Origin: Pseudobdellovibrionaceae bacterium
Lineage (GTDB): Bacteria > Bdellovibrionota > Bdellovibrionia > Bdellovibrionales > Bdellovibrionaceae
Length of the DNA: 64,000 bases
Reading direction: 5' to 3'
NCBI GenBank assembly: GCA_016719575.1
Contig: JADJYV010000002.1
Location: 496,001-560,000, forward strand
In this document: piece by piece, positions 17,628 through 27,186 of the stretch
Numbering within the stretch: the first letter of the stretch is position 1
Layout of the letters: each line of letters starts with the position of its first letter
The notes under the pieces: model-generated
Seen by the model: only the letters and a program-made list of their open reading frames with translations
Databases searched by the model: none
What the model was told of the DNA's origin: nothing
Position numbers and translations under genes: made by a program

Positions 17628-18572
17628 ATGAAGGGCCTAAAAATCTTTACGGGAAATTCGCATCCAGTTCTTACACGTAAAGTAGCCGAAGCTGCGGGTG
17701 TAGAGCTTGGTTACTCCCAAGTCAGCAACTTCGCTGACGGCGAAATCCAAATAGAAATTCATGAAAGCGTCCGGGGACAGAGCGTTTACGTCATTCAAAG
17801 CACTTGCCCTCCGGTCAATCAAAACTACATGGAGCTCTTTATCATGGTGGATGCCCTCAAACGCGCATCTGCGGCCCAAATCACGGCGGTCATACCCTAC
17901 TTCGGATATGCACGCCAAGATCGCAAGGTGGCCCCCCGAGCTCCAATCTCAGCCAAGCTGATGGCCGATTTACTAACAACTGCAGGTGTGGACCGAGTCG
18001 TCTCCGTAGATCTCCATGCAACTCAAATCCAGGGCTTTTTTGACGGCCCTGTCGACCATCTCTTTGCTATCCCCACACTCGCTCGCGCTTGGCGAGAACA
18101 ACTGGGCAATGGAGGTGACTTTGTCGCGGTGAGTCCAGACGCCGGAGGGGTTGAGAGAGCCCGTGCCTTTGCCAAACGTATCGAAAGCTCCATGGCCATT
18201 ATCGATAAGCGCCGTTCAGGCCCCAACGAAGCCAAGGCCCTTCACCTCATTGGAGACGTCGCCAATAAAACAGCGGTGATTGTTGATGATATGATCGATA
18301 CCGCTGGAACCCTTACACAAGGTGTTGACAGTCTTATTAAAAATGGTGCAAAACGTGTCTTCGCCGTTGCGACGCATCCAGTTTTGTCGGGCCCAGCGAT
18401 TTCTCGCTTAAAAGAAAGTCCGATCGAAAAAGTGTGGGTTTCTGACACGATTCCATTGTCTGAAGCGGCGATTGCCTCAGGAAAGTTCGAAGTGGTTTCA
18501 GTTGCACCTTTGCTCGCTGAAGCTATCAAGAGAATCCATGGCAACGACTCGGTGAGCTCTTTGTTTGACTAA
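17628..18572 (+). CDS. prs: Ribose-phosphate pyrophosphokinase
   Basis: 314 residues from ATG 17628 (a GTG one codon earlier at 17625 is equally possible; AGGAG lies at 17613-17617). Makes PRPP from ribose 5-phosphate and ATP for nucleotide, His and Trp synthesis. Signatures: FTGNSHP, FADGEIQIEI, the SVDLHATQIQGFF metal-binding segment, VSPDAGGVERA, and the PRPP loop VDDMIDTAGTL. Followed 72 bp later by rplY, a common prs-ctc-pth order. Confidence 0.97.
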   Translation: MKGLKIFTGNSHPVLTRKVAEAAGVELGYSQVSNFADGEIQIEIHESVRGQSVYVIQSTCPPVNQNYMELFIMVDALKRASAAQITAVIPYFGYARQDRKVAPRAPISAKLMADLLTTAGVDRVVSVDLHATQIQGFFDGPVDHLFAIPTLARAWREQLGNGGDFVAVSPDAGGVERARAFAKRIESSMAIIDKRRSGPNEAKALHLIGDVANKTAVIVDDMIDTAGTLTQGVDSLIKNGAKRVFAVATHPVLSGPAISRLKESPIEKVWVSDTIPLSEAAIASGKFEVVSVAPLLAEAIKRIHGNDSVSSLFD

Positions 18573-18644
18573 GACTCGCCTTAGAATTGTTAACAAGTGA
18601 CCAGTATCCAAACGGAAATGGGTCTATATAAAAGGAAGTAAGAA

Positions 18645-19316
18645 ATGAAACAACGTTTAGATTTAAGTGTCGAAGCTCGTGAGTCTGGAAAACACCACAG
18701 CCGTGCTCTTCGCAACGCCAATAAAGTTCCTGGAGTTATCTACGGTGCCGTCGAAAATACCAATGTCGTAGTTGATATCCGCGATGTCGTTAAATACAAC
18801 ACTCGCGCCTATGAAAATGCCCTTTTTAACATTAAGAGTCCTATTGGTTCTGCCAACGGAAAAGTGGTTCTGATCAAGTCAGTTGATGTTCACCCGCTCA
18901 CTCGCCGTCCGGTTCATGTTGATTTCTTTGCACTTGATCTTAAAAAATCTGTTCGCGTTAACATCGAAATTCGCCTTGAGGGCAAACCGATCGGTCTTGC
19001 AGAGGGTGGCTTGCTCAACGTCGTTCATCGTCAAATCGAGATCGAATGTCTTCCAACTGAAATCCCTGATTTCATCACAGCAGACGTTTCTAACTTAGGT
19101 GTAGGCGATGCCCTCCACGTTTCTGATTTGAACATTGCAGCTGGGCTTAAGGTTTTGACTCGTCCAGAAGAAACTATTGCGGTTGTTGCTATTCAAGAGG
19201 AAGAAACTGCAACTCCTTCAGCTGCTGCTGAAGCTGCTCCTGCAGCCGCCGCACCTGCGGCCGGTGCAGCTGCTCCAAAGGCCGATGCTAAAGCTGCAAC
19301 CCCTGCGAAAAAATAA
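18645..19316 (+). CDS. rplY: 50S ribosomal protein L25, CTC type
   Basis: 223 residues. Two-domain L25/CTC protein binding 5S rRNA: an N-terminal L25 domain (about 1-95, with HSRALRNANKVPGVIYG and VDVHPLTRRPVHVDFFAL) and a C-terminal CTC beta domain (about 96-190). A low-complexity Ala/Pro tail of about 35 residues follows. Well-placed GGAAG before ATG. Located between prs and pth as in many bacteria. A terminator follows. Confidence 0.95.
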   Translation: MKQRLDLSVEARESGKHHSRALRNANKVPGVIYGAVENTNVVVDIRDVVKYNTRAYENALFNIKSPIGSANGKVVLIKSVDVHPLTRRPVHVDFFALDLKKSVRVNIEIRLEGKPIGLAEGGLLNVVHRQIEIECLPTEIPDFITADVSNLGVGDALHVSDLNIAAGLKVLTRPEETIAVVAIQEEETATPSAAAEAAPAAAAPAAGAAAPKADAKAATPAKK

Positions 19317-19335
19317 TTCGTTTATTGAACGACCT

Positions 19336-19366
19336 AAAAAAGCGGCCTTTAAAGCCGCTTTTTTTG
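19336..19366 (+). terminator. Intrinsic terminator after rplY
   Basis: AGCGGC (19341-19346) pairs with GCCGCT (19354-19359), flanked by A-run and followed by seven T. It lies before pth, so pth may depend on read-through or a promoter inside this short gap. Confidence 0.8.
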
Positions 19367-19385
19367 TTTCTGGAGAACACCATTT

Positions 19386-19949
19386 ATGTGGCTCATCGTA
19401 GGACTTGGAAACCCTGGCAATCAGTACTCACTAACCAGGCATAATATTGGCTTTATGGCCGTCGACTATTATTTAAAAGGGCTCAATCTTTCGACGCCTA
19501 AGTCTCAATTCAAAGCAGAAATCTACCAAACAAAAATTGTCAATCAGCCCGTGATTTTCTGCAAACCACAAACTTATATGAATCTTTCAGGAGAATCTGT
19601 TCAGCCATTAATGGGCTTTTACAAAGTTTCTCTCGATCACCTGATCGTTATCCATGACGAAATCGATCAGCCCTTTGCGCAACTGAAGATCCAGAAAAAC
19701 CGCGGGCATGGTGGACACAACGGCATCAAAAGCATCTCCAATCTCATGGGCTCTTCCGACTACATTCGCCTTCGTTTAGGCGTAGGACGCCCAGAAAATC
19801 CCAATGTTCCCGTTGCTGACTACGTTTTAAATAAGTTTACCCAAGAAGAGTTTACAACACTCCCTCCGTTTTTAAACAAGGCTTGTGATGCCGTAGAAAG
19901 CATCCTGGTCGATGGAGTTCAAAAAGCTTCGACGAAATTCAATTCATAG
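19386..19949 (+). CDS. pth: Peptidyl-tRNA hydrolase
   Basis: 187 residues. Releases tRNA from peptidyl-tRNAs dropped by stalled ribosomes. Signatures: GLGNPGNQYSLTRHNIGF with the catalytic His of TRHN at about residue 20, KPQTYMNLSGESV, HDEIDQPFAQLKI and GGHNGIKSI. Start ATG after TCTGGAGAACACC. A 31-bp gap separates it from ychF, the usual partner. Confidence 0.96.
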   Translation: MWLIVGLGNPGNQYSLTRHNIGFMAVDYYLKGLNLSTPKSQFKAEIYQTKIVNQPVIFCKPQTYMNLSGESVQPLMGFYKVSLDHLIVIHDEIDQPFAQLKIQKNRGHGGHNGIKSISNLMGSSDYIRLRLGVGRPENPNVPVADYVLNKFTQEEFTTLPPFLNKACDAVESILVDGVQKASTKFNS

Positions 19950-19980
19950 GGTATAAAATCTAACTTTCAAGGAGCCCCCC

Positions 19981-21081
19981 ATGGCATTACAGGTCGGTAT
20001 TGTTGGACTACCAAACGTCGGAAAAAGCACCCTTTTTAACGCTTTGACCTCGGCAAAGGCAGAGGCTGCAAACTACCCCTTTTGTACCATCGACCCCAAC
20101 GTTGGAGTCGTGACTGTTCCAGACCCCCGAATGGACAAAATCACAAGCTTTGTGAAACCTCAAAGCGTTGTCCCGACCACAATGGAATTTGTGGATATTG
20201 CCGGCATCGTCAAAGGCGCTAGCCAGGGTGAGGGGCTCGGCAATCAATTTCTCAGTCATATTCGCCAAACTGACGCCATTGTGCATGTCGTACGCTGCTT
20301 TGACGATCCGAATATTATTCACGTCTCCGGGAGTGTAGATCCGGTAAGAGATATGGAAATTATCAATACCGAGCTCATGCTTGCAGATTTGGATTCTGCA
20401 GAAAAACGTCTCAAGCGGGTAGAGAAAACAGCCAAGTCGACAACCGATAAAAAAATAAAAATGGAGTACGAGGTCGCACGTAAGGTCGTTGAGGTGCTTG
20501 GCAAAGGGTTGCCTGCTCGTTCAGTTCAGCTCGACGACATGGAAGTCCCTTTTCTCAAAGAAATGCATCTACTAACTGCGAAGCCCCAGTTGTATGCGAT
20601 GAATGTTTCAGACACTGATTTTGCAAACGGTGGAAATGACTGGACTCGTGCCGTCGAAAAAAGAGCGGCTGAAGAAGGCAACACGACTATTTTAATTTGT
20701 TCCGCGATGGAAGCAGAAATTGCTCAGCTCCCAATAGAAGAACGAAAAGAGTTCTTATCTTCGATGGGCGCTGAGGAGCCGGGCCTAAATCGTTTGATTC
20801 GCGAAGCATATAAACTCCTTGGATTACAAACTTATTTCACCGCTGGCGAAAAAGAAGTTCGAGCTTGGACTATTCGGGCTGGTACAAAAGCCCCGCAAGC
20901 TGCTGGCGTTATCCATACCGACTTTGAACGTGGGTTTATTCGAGCTGAAACTTATCACTGTGAAGATTTATTTTCTCTTAAAAGCGAACAAGCTGTCAAA
21001 GACGCCGGTAAATACCGAGTTGAAGGCAAAGAGTATGTTGTCAAAGATGGAGACATTTTATTCTTCCGCTTCAACGTCTAA
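19981..21081 (+). CDS. ychF: Ribosome-associated GTPase/ATPase YchF (OLA1)
   Basis: 366 residues, the family length. Obg-like P-loop nucleotidase that prefers ATP in characterised members. G1 loop GLPNVGKSTLFNAL at about 8-21, then ANYPFCTIDPNVGVV, the G3 region FVDIAGIVKGASQGEGLGNQFL, and the C-terminal TGS domain (from about 278, TYFTAGEKEVRAWTI). Strong GGAGCC site. The stop lies 11 bp inside the convergent permease gene. Confidence 0.96.
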   Translation: MALQVGIVGLPNVGKSTLFNALTSAKAEAANYPFCTIDPNVGVVTVPDPRMDKITSFVKPQSVVPTTMEFVDIAGIVKGASQGEGLGNQFLSHIRQTDAIVHVVRCFDDPNIIHVSGSVDPVRDMEIINTELMLADLDSAEKRLKRVEKTAKSTTDKKIKMEYEVARKVVEVLGKGLPARSVQLDDMEVPFLKEMHLLTAKPQLYAMNVSDTDFANGGNDWTRAVEKRAAEEGNTTILICSAMEAEIAQLPIEERKEFLSSMGAEEPGLNRLIREAYKLLGLQTYFTAGEKEVRAWTIRAGTKAPQAAGVIHTDFERGFIRAETYHCEDLFSLKSEQAVKDAGKYRVEGKEYVVKDGDILFFRFNV

Positions 21082-21877
21082 ATAAAAGAAGTTGAAAGCT
21101 CAACACTGTCATAAATAGCACCAGGGCCGGTAGCAATAATAAGTGCGGGAACTCCGACAAAGATCGCCATCCTTCCTGTAGCAAAATCCCCCAGCTCACC
21201 TGAGGGGATTGGAGGCCGTACCCTGCGAAACTAATCATGCTCTCATAAAGAATGCTTGCTGGAATCTGCAATGTAAATAGTGCTAACAGAGTTCCTCGCA
21301 TGTTTGGTAAAAGGTGCAAACAAAGAATTCTAAACGGGGTTGCTCCCAAGGCCTTTGCCGCGAGAACATAGTCGAGTGACTTCATCTGCTTCGTTTGCCC
21401 TCGGGTGACCTTTGCCACATTAAACCAGTGAACCAATGAAATACTTATTCCGATCGCAAACAGCGTCTTAAAATCAAATCCACCCATCCCAAACAGATCT
21501 TGAAAAAACAAACAAAATAAAGAAACCAATAAAAAGCTTGGAATGGATTGAACAATATCAATAGCCCGAACGATAACGGCATCTCCCCAACCTTCGAGCC
21601 ATCCTCCGATTAAGCCAATGCTGATTCCGAAAATCATCGTCAACATGCTCGAAAATAATGCGACGAACAACGAAACGCGGGCTCCGTAAAACACCCTCGT
21701 AAAAAGGTCTCTGCCCAGAGAGTCTGTTCCGAACCAATGACTTAAACCTGGAGAAAGCAAAATATTCTCGGTGTCCTGAAAATCAAAGGAGTACCCCGTC
21801 AACGACTCGACCGTGAATGCTAAAAAAATGAGTCCGATTAAAAAGGATCCTGCGAAAAAATTCGACCAAAATCTCAT
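21071..21877 (-). CDS. ABC permease, dipeptide/oligopeptide type (OppC-like)
   Basis: 268 residues, about five to six membrane segments. Resembles the second permease of peptide importers: the N-terminal GTDSLGRDLFTRVFYGARVSL stretch (written here as GTDSLGRDLFTR then VFYGARVS) is diagnostic, and the EAA loop appears as AAKALGATPFRILCLHLLPN. Its start overlaps the end of the OppB-like gene by 4 bp. No substrate-binding protein or ATPase lies beside it, so the rest of the transporter must be encoded elsewhere. Substrate inferred as peptides, possibly murein peptides given the transglycosylase upstream. Confidence 0.88.
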   Translation of the reverse strand: MRFWSNFFAGSFLIGLIFLAFTVESLTGYSFDFQDTENILLSPGLSHWFGTDSLGRDLFTRVFYGARVSLFVALFSSMLTMIFGISIGLIGGWLEGWGDAVIVRAIDIVQSIPSFLLVSLFCLFFQDLFGMGGFDFKTLFAIGISISLVHWFNVAKVTRGQTKQMKSLDYVLAAKALGATPFRILCLHLLPNMRGTLLALFTLQIPASILYESMISFAGYGLQSPQVSWGILLQEGWRSLSEFPHLLLLPALVLFMTVLSFQLLLFRR

Positions 21878-22812
21878 CGCACCTCGCTTATTCGTGGGTC
21901 AACAAGCTTCGAAATAACATCAAAGACATTCGTCAGTAAGATCATTGAACACCCATAAAGCAACACGAGACCCATAATCACAGGGTAGTCTCGCAAATTC
22001 AAGCTCTCGACAAATTGCTGTCCCAATCCAGGAATCGAAAATAAGATTTCCACCAAAAAGGAGCCTGAAATAATACCCACGATTGTCGGTCCGCTTACAG
22101 AAAGAATTGGTATCAAAGAATTCTTAAAGGCATGTCGAAGAATCACTTGTTCATGGGACAAACCTTTTGCTTTGGCTGTTCGGATAAAATCATGCTTCAT
22201 CGTTTCCCTTAAGGATTCCGCCAGCAAAAGATTCAACTGCCCCCAAGAACGAAAACTCAATGTCAAAAGTGGCAGCACATAGTGTAACGGACTCTTTAAG
22301 AACGCTGTCGGCAACCACTGTAGATAAAATCCAAATGTATATATCAAAACAGGCCCTAAAAAAAGTGCAGGCAAAGACACGGCGACAATATTTAAAAACC
22401 GAATCAAAGGATTTAAGAATGAATTCGTCCAAAGCGTCAACAATATGCTTGTTGAAAAAGAAGACGCATAAACGATAAATACTGCAAACATATTCAAAAA
22501 AAACGTCTGACTTGCGCCTGCAAATATAATTTCAACCACTTTTTTATTGGGCTGGTTCATAGACATACCAAGGCTGCCCGAAAAGAGATTCAATAAGTAG
22601 TAAAGAAACTGCGTAAAAAAACCTCGGTCCAGAGCCCATTGCCTTAAAAGGGTCTGTTTGATTTCTGGATTGAGAGCGACCTCCTCGTCAAAAGGACCTC
22701 CCGGCATTAGATAAAGAAATAAAAAACTTAAAAAGACGAGCGCAAAAAGTGCCGCGAGAGTTTCGACAGACTTTCGAACCAACAAAACTCTCGCTGGTTC
22801 GCTAGATATCAT
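21874..22812 (-). CDS. ABC permease, dipeptide/oligopeptide type (OppB-like)
   Basis: 312 residues with six predicted membrane segments. Family marks: an early FLYLMPGGPFDEE segment, the EAA loop RTAKAKGLSHEQVILRHAFKNSL and the GSFLVEILFSIPGLGQQFVESL stretch near the end. Pairs with the OppC-like protein to form the import channel in the inner membrane. ATG 22812 lies 11 bp inside the end of the lytic transglycosylase gene, so transglycosylase, OppB-like and OppC-like are one coupled operon. Confidence 0.9.
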   Translation of the reverse strand: MISSEPARVLLVRKSVETLAALFALVFLSFLFLYLMPGGPFDEEVALNPEIKQTLLRQWALDRGFFTQFLYYLLNLFSGSLGMSMNQPNKKVVEIIFAGASQTFFLNMFAVFIVYASSFSTSILLTLWTNSFLNPLIRFLNIVAVSLPALFLGPVLIYTFGFYLQWLPTAFLKSPLHYVLPLLTLSFRSWGQLNLLLAESLRETMKHDFIRTAKAKGLSHEQVILRHAFKNSLIPILSVSGPTIVGIISGSFLVEILFSIPGLGQQFVESLNLRDYPVIMGLVLLYGCSMILLTNVFDVISKLVDPRISEVR

Positions 22813-25282
22813 CCCAAGATTCCTTTTGTATAGTCTGTCCGTCCGTCTTAAAAGGAACTGGATCTACTAAATAAGCAAAAAGGTCCTTTTTGTTGCTATA
22901 GAGCTTGGAGTAAACATGACAGTTTGAAACGACTTTTTTTACGTAATTTCTAGTTTCTAAAAATGGTATGTGTTCAATAAACTCATCCGTTTCAAGGTGA
23001 CCAAAAGAGGCCAGCCAATTCTTTACCCTGTGTGGTCCGGCATTATAACCAGCAGCCACCAATGGAATCGTATTTTCAAATTTGACCATCAGCCGTTGCA
23101 GGTAGCGAGCTCCCATTTTAATAGCCGCATTTGGTTCAAGCAATTGCCGTGGCTGGAAGTCCTTTTCTCCCAAAAGATTGGCCACTCTGTATCCAGTAAA
23201 TGGCATCACCTGCATCAGCCCAAGCGCTCCGACAGGCGAGATTGCATCTTTACGATACTGACTTTCTGCCCGCATTATTCCCCAAACCAACTCATCTGGG
23301 ACTGAGAAATCTTTGGCGTATTTCTGAACAAATTTTGCGTAGGCCTTTGGATAGGCATATTCCCAAAGCGGCCGAGTCCCCTCTAGGCCAAAGCTCGAAC
23401 GTTGATTTGAGAAATAAACTTGACCTATGTAAGATGAACGATGAAAGTAGCCGACCGAGTTGTACTCGCTCATCAACGCCTTCATAAATTCTTTATTGCG
23501 AGTCTTTTTTTCTATATCATAAAGATCCCATTTTGCCCATTCCTCAAGACCAACAAGCATAAGATCACGTGCTTTTTCAAAGCGTTTTATCAGCTCAGGG
23601 CTGACAATTTTCTCGCTATCCTGTGGAATGTCACCACCACCCTCAACAACCTCAACTCGTTTGTCATCTGATCCTTCGGTGGCTTCATTCGATTCGCCTT
23701 CTGAAGACTCCTCCGCGAGATCTTGCATTACCAAAGACTCTTCGGTTTCATTCGGAAACGCTGTCGTTACGATAAAGCTGTCATCAACAGTCGGAAGCAT
23801 GTATTCTGATGAAGGCATTCTTGAAATCCAGCGAAGACTTGTCTCTGAGTAGGGCCGATTAGCAATTTTTGGCTGAGTCGCTTGAATCTTTTTTAAACGG
23901 TACTGCGCTGCAATTGAATAATATCCCATCAAAGAGTCTTTGGTGAGCCCCTCAAAGTGAACTTTTGCTTGGTCATACTTTCCCTGTCGATATAAACTCA
24001 TCGCCATCCAGTAGTTTAAACGATCTGCCGGATACTTACTTCGATGACGTCGACCTTTAAACTTTTCGTTTTGCAACAAACTAAATGCTCGATAAGCACC
24101 TGTGTAATCACCTCTCAAATACTTCAACCAGGCAAGCTGCCACTTGGCATCTCGATTGAGAGCTGAGTTCGGATAGACTCGCATGAACTCTTTAAATCGA
24201 CGGCCTGCGCCATCATAATCTTGAAACTGATAACTTAAAAAGGCCGATTGATACAAGGCTTCCTTTGCCTGCTTTTGTTTTGGGCTCATTTTATAAGCGG
24301 CATAATAAGATCCTACGGCCGCTTGAACCTCGCCAGCTCTTGCCGCAACCGATGCGAAAGCCATTAAAAATCCAAAGTTGTTTTTCTTTTGATCGTAGTA
24401 AGGCTTCAGTAACTCATAAGCTTTTGTCAGCTCTCCCTCTTGTGCATAGTACTGAGCCTGAACCTGATCCGCTAAGTACGGATCTGTCTTTACTAAACGA
24501 TCGCGAATTGCTGCGATTTCAACTTGGGCTTTTTTATCATAGCCAGCAAAAATCAAATGACGAACACGAACTTTAAAATCATCCAACTCAGAGGGGCATT
24601 GCGTTGCTTTATTGCCAATTTTATTTTCTGCAAGATCAAATCCCCAATCTTGGATTTTGCTAAAGGTTGGAAATTTTGAATACAGCTTCTCAGCCCATTT
24701 GCACATAAAGCGATGGCCACCAAGCCCCTGCTCCGCCATCGCAAGAAAGTAAACCACCTCAGGGTAGTCTTCGGACCCCCGGGTCTTTTTTTCGATTTTT
24801 AGAAAATAATTTTTTGCCTCTTTGTATCTTTCTTGCTTCAGTGCGATTTGTCCGAGTATCAAGTTGGACTCAATTTGAAGTTTTAAATTGGGCGAGAGAT
24901 TGTCGATTATTTTTTTAAAATCATTTTGTGCCTGATCCAACTTTTCAAGCTTAAAAAAAGACATCGCCCTATAAAAATACGCGTACTCATGCAAAGATTG
25001 ATCTTCTGATAAGATTTTATCAAAAGCCGCAATCGCCTTTTCGTATTCACCCGCTTTATAAAAAGCCATGGCAAGAGTGAACGGAAGCAAATCTTTTTTA
25101 TCTGTTCCTTTTTTACTCTGAATTTCTTTTTGCACCAATTGAACCGCTTCGGAGTTCTTGCCGGATTCATTTAGCTCGCGAACCCGCGAAAAAAATTCGG
25201 TGTCTGCCGCTACTGACAAAGAACTGAGAAACATGAATGGAATCAAAACTCGGACTCGTGAAACTATAGATGTTTTTAGCAA
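22802..25282 (-). CDS. Lytic murein transglycosylase with TPR-like helical N-terminus
   Basis: 826 residues from TTG 25282, which follows AGGAGGAG. Signal peptide about 1-26. Residues about 30-480 are alpha-helical TPR-type repeats resembling the superhelix of E. coli Slt70. An acidic Glu/Ser-rich linker spans about 510-570. The C-terminal SLT domain holds the catalytic E673 (MRAESQYRKDAISPVGALGL), the VMPFTGYRVA motif and AAGYNAGPHRVKNW. It cleaves the glycan strand of peptidoglycan to 1,6-anhydro-muropeptides. Cotranscribed with two peptide-type permeases. Confidence 0.92.
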   Translation of the reverse strand: MLKTSIVSRVRVLIPFMFLSSLSVAADTEFFSRVRELNESGKNSEAVQLVQKEIQSKKGTDKKDLLPFTLAMAFYKAGEYEKAIAAFDKILSEDQSLHEYAYFYRAMSFFKLEKLDQAQNDFKKIIDNLSPNLKLQIESNLILGQIALKQERYKEAKNYFLKIEKKTRGSEDYPEVVYFLAMAEQGLGGHRFMCKWAEKLYSKFPTFSKIQDWGFDLAENKIGNKATQCPSELDDFKVRVRHLIFAGYDKKAQVEIAAIRDRLVKTDPYLADQVQAQYYAQEGELTKAYELLKPYYDQKKNNFGFLMAFASVAARAGEVQAAVGSYYAAYKMSPKQKQAKEALYQSAFLSYQFQDYDGAGRRFKEFMRVYPNSALNRDAKWQLAWLKYLRGDYTGAYRAFSLLQNEKFKGRRHRSKYPADRLNYWMAMSLYRQGKYDQAKVHFEGLTKDSLMGYYSIAAQYRLKKIQATQPKIANRPYSETSLRWISRMPSSEYMLPTVDDSFIVTTAFPNETEESLVMQDLAEESSEGESNEATEGSDDKRVEVVEGGGDIPQDSEKIVSPELIKRFEKARDLMLVGLEEWAKWDLYDIEKKTRNKEFMKALMSEYNSVGYFHRSSYIGQVYFSNQRSSFGLEGTRPLWEYAYPKAYAKFVQKYAKDFSVPDELVWGIMRAESQYRKDAISPVGALGLMQVMPFTGYRVANLLGEKDFQPRQLLEPNAAIKMGARYLQRLMVKFENTIPLVAAGYNAGPHRVKNWLASFGHLETDEFIEHIPFLETRNYVKKVVSNCHVYSKLYSNKKDLFAYLVDPVPFKTDGQTIQKESWDDI

Positions 25283-25342
25283 GGGCTCCTCCTGAGACCT
25301 TAAATATTTGTATTACGCCTTGATTAATGATACCGAATATTT

Positions 25343-26734
25343 ATGGCAAAATCGAAGAGCAAAACGATCTATGTATGTCAAAATTGCGGAGCGCAACGAT
25401 CTCGGTGGGAAGGCAAGTGCACGGACTGCAGTGCGTGGAACACTTTTGTAGAGGAAATTCAGGCCACAGAGGCCAAAACTAGGGGCTGGTCCGTTGGAAC
25501 CGGTGAGGACCGAGCTCTTTCGTCAAAACCAGTCTCCCTGGACCAACGGCTAGAGGAGATTCGATTGACCCGTTTTGATACGGGATACTCTGAACTAAAT
25601 CGCGTTCTCGGTGGCGGACTTGCAAAAGGAAGTTTCGTACTCCTTGGAGGGGCCCCTGGGATCGGCAAAAGCACGTTGCTCCTACAAATGGCAGGAGGAC
25701 TCGCCGAAAATAAGCACCGAGTTCTCTACATTTCGGGAGAGGAAAGCGTTGCGCAAACGGGCTCTCGCGCCCATCGCTTAGGTATTCGCAATTCGCATAT
25801 AGAAATTGGCGCCGAAAGTAATTTGCACACAATCATGGATCTCGCTCGGCAAAAAAAACCAGATGTCTTAATCGTTGACTCGATTCAGACCGTCTACTTA
25901 TCTGACTTACAGGCCGCACCAGGGTCCGTCTCCCAAGTGCGTGAATGCGCAGGTCACCTCATGGGTCTTGCTAAGCAAGATGAAATCACTGTTATTCTTA
26001 TCGGCCACGTCACAAAGGACGGAAGTATCGCTGGCCCAAAAGTATTAGAGCACATGGTAGACTGTGTTCTCTCTTTTGATGGCGATATTTCTTACAACTT
26101 TAGACTTTTGCGATCTCTTAAAAACCGATTTGGAGCTGCTCAGGAGCTCGGCGTTTTTCAAATGGCGGCAAAGGGTCTCGCGGAGGTTACCAACCCCTCG
26201 GAATTATTTTTAGAAGAACGCGGAGATCAACTGATTGGCTCTGCCGTCTTTGCTTCAATGGAAGGAACGAGACCCTTGCTATGCGAAGTACAGGCTCTCA
26301 CTTTATCAAGTCCCATGGCCATGCCCCGCCGCACCGCTTTGGGAATTGATGTCAATCGCTTGCATTTGCTCACAGCAGTTCTCGATCGCCATCTAGATGT
26401 TCGCCTTTCTCACTCCGATATTTTTATAAATGTCGTCGGCGGTCTGAAACTGATAGAACCTGCCGCCGACCTGGCTGTCGCCGCCGCAATACTTTCTACT
26501 GAATCCCGTAAAGATCTTGATGCGAAAACTGTTTTCTTTGGCGAGATTGGACTCACGGGCGAAGTTCGCGGAGTTTCTCTTGTAGAGACGCGCCTCAAAG
26601 AAGCTGACAAGTTGGGCTTTACCCATTTTGTGATTCCATTTTCAAACAAAAGGCACCTGGGTGATTTTAAATTACCAAAAGAAAAGAAAATTAGTTATAT
26701 CAGAAATGTAAAAGAGCTAGAAAGACTCATTTAG
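25343..26734 (+). CDS. radA: DNA repair protein RadA (Sms)
   Basis: 463 residues. RecA-like branch-migration helicase of recombination and repair. Zinc finger C12-x2-C15-x10-C26-x2-C29, Walker A GAPGIGKST about 103-111, the RadA signature KNRFG about 257-261, and a Lon-like C-terminal domain. A weak ribosome site precedes ATG 25343, only 60 bp from the divergent transglycosylase start. The next gene, a cyclic-nucleotide-binding protein, follows after 8 bp. Confidence 0.96.
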   Translation: MAKSKSKTIYVCQNCGAQRSRWEGKCTDCSAWNTFVEEIQATEAKTRGWSVGTGEDRALSSKPVSLDQRLEEIRLTRFDTGYSELNRVLGGGLAKGSFVLLGGAPGIGKSTLLLQMAGGLAENKHRVLYISGEESVAQTGSRAHRLGIRNSHIEIGAESNLHTIMDLARQKKPDVLIVDSIQTVYLSDLQAAPGSVSQVRECAGHLMGLAKQDEITVILIGHVTKDGSIAGPKVLEHMVDCVLSFDGDISYNFRLLRSLKNRFGAAQELGVFQMAAKGLAEVTNPSELFLEERGDQLIGSAVFASMEGTRPLLCEVQALTLSSPMAMPRRTALGIDVNRLHLLTAVLDRHLDVRLSHSDIFINVVGGLKLIEPAADLAVAAAILSTESRKDLDAKTVFFGEIGLTGEVRGVSLVETRLKEADKLGFTHFVIPFSNKRHLGDFKLPKEKKISYIRNVKELERLI

Positions 26735-26742
26735 GGGGAGTT

Positions 26743-27144
26743 ATGTCGAAACCTTTTGAAACAAGTGCTGCGATCGTCCGAGAAACCTATTCTCCAAATG
26801 ATTATATTTTTTTCGAAGGAGATATCGAAAGTCACTTCTACATTATTGAATCAGGAAAAGTTCAAATTTTTACTAAGAATAAAATCGGTAAACGCATCGA
26901 CATTCTAACCGTTGAAGAGGGCGAATCTTTCGGCGAATTTGCCCTCCTTGACAACAAACCGAGGTCTGCCTCTGCTCAGGCCGTCAGCGATGTCACGCTC
27001 ATCAAAGTTTCTGCGCAAGGGTATTTAGAACTTGTAAAAGACCTTCCTGTTTGGGCTTCTTGCATGATGAAATCTTTTGTCGTTCGTTTAAAAAAAATGA
27101 CCGAGAATATGAAATCAAGCGATCAATTTTTAGCTAACAAATAA
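26743..27144 (+). CDS. Cyclic-nucleotide-binding (CRP-type) domain protein
   Basis: 133 residues consisting of one cNMP-binding beta-roll without the DNA-binding helix-turn-helix of CRP. The phosphate-binding cassette is present as GESFGEFALLDNKPRSASAQA (split: GESFGEFALLD, NKPRSASA), with the Arg and Ser expected to contact cyclic phosphate. Probably a cAMP/cGMP sensor that acts through protein contacts. Strong GGGGGAG site, 8 bp after radA. The adenylate cyclase at 36022-37851 is a possible source of ligand (inference). Confidence 0.88.
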   Translation: MSKPFETSAAIVRETYSPNDYIFFEGDIESHFYIIESGKVQIFTKNKIGKRIDILTVEEGESFGEFALLDNKPRSASAQAVSDVTLIKVSAQGYLELVKDLPVWASCMMKSFVVRLKKMTENMKSSDQFLANK

Positions 27145-27186
27145 ATTTCTGGCTAACCCTGTGGAAATAGCAATTCGGAGGCCTGG

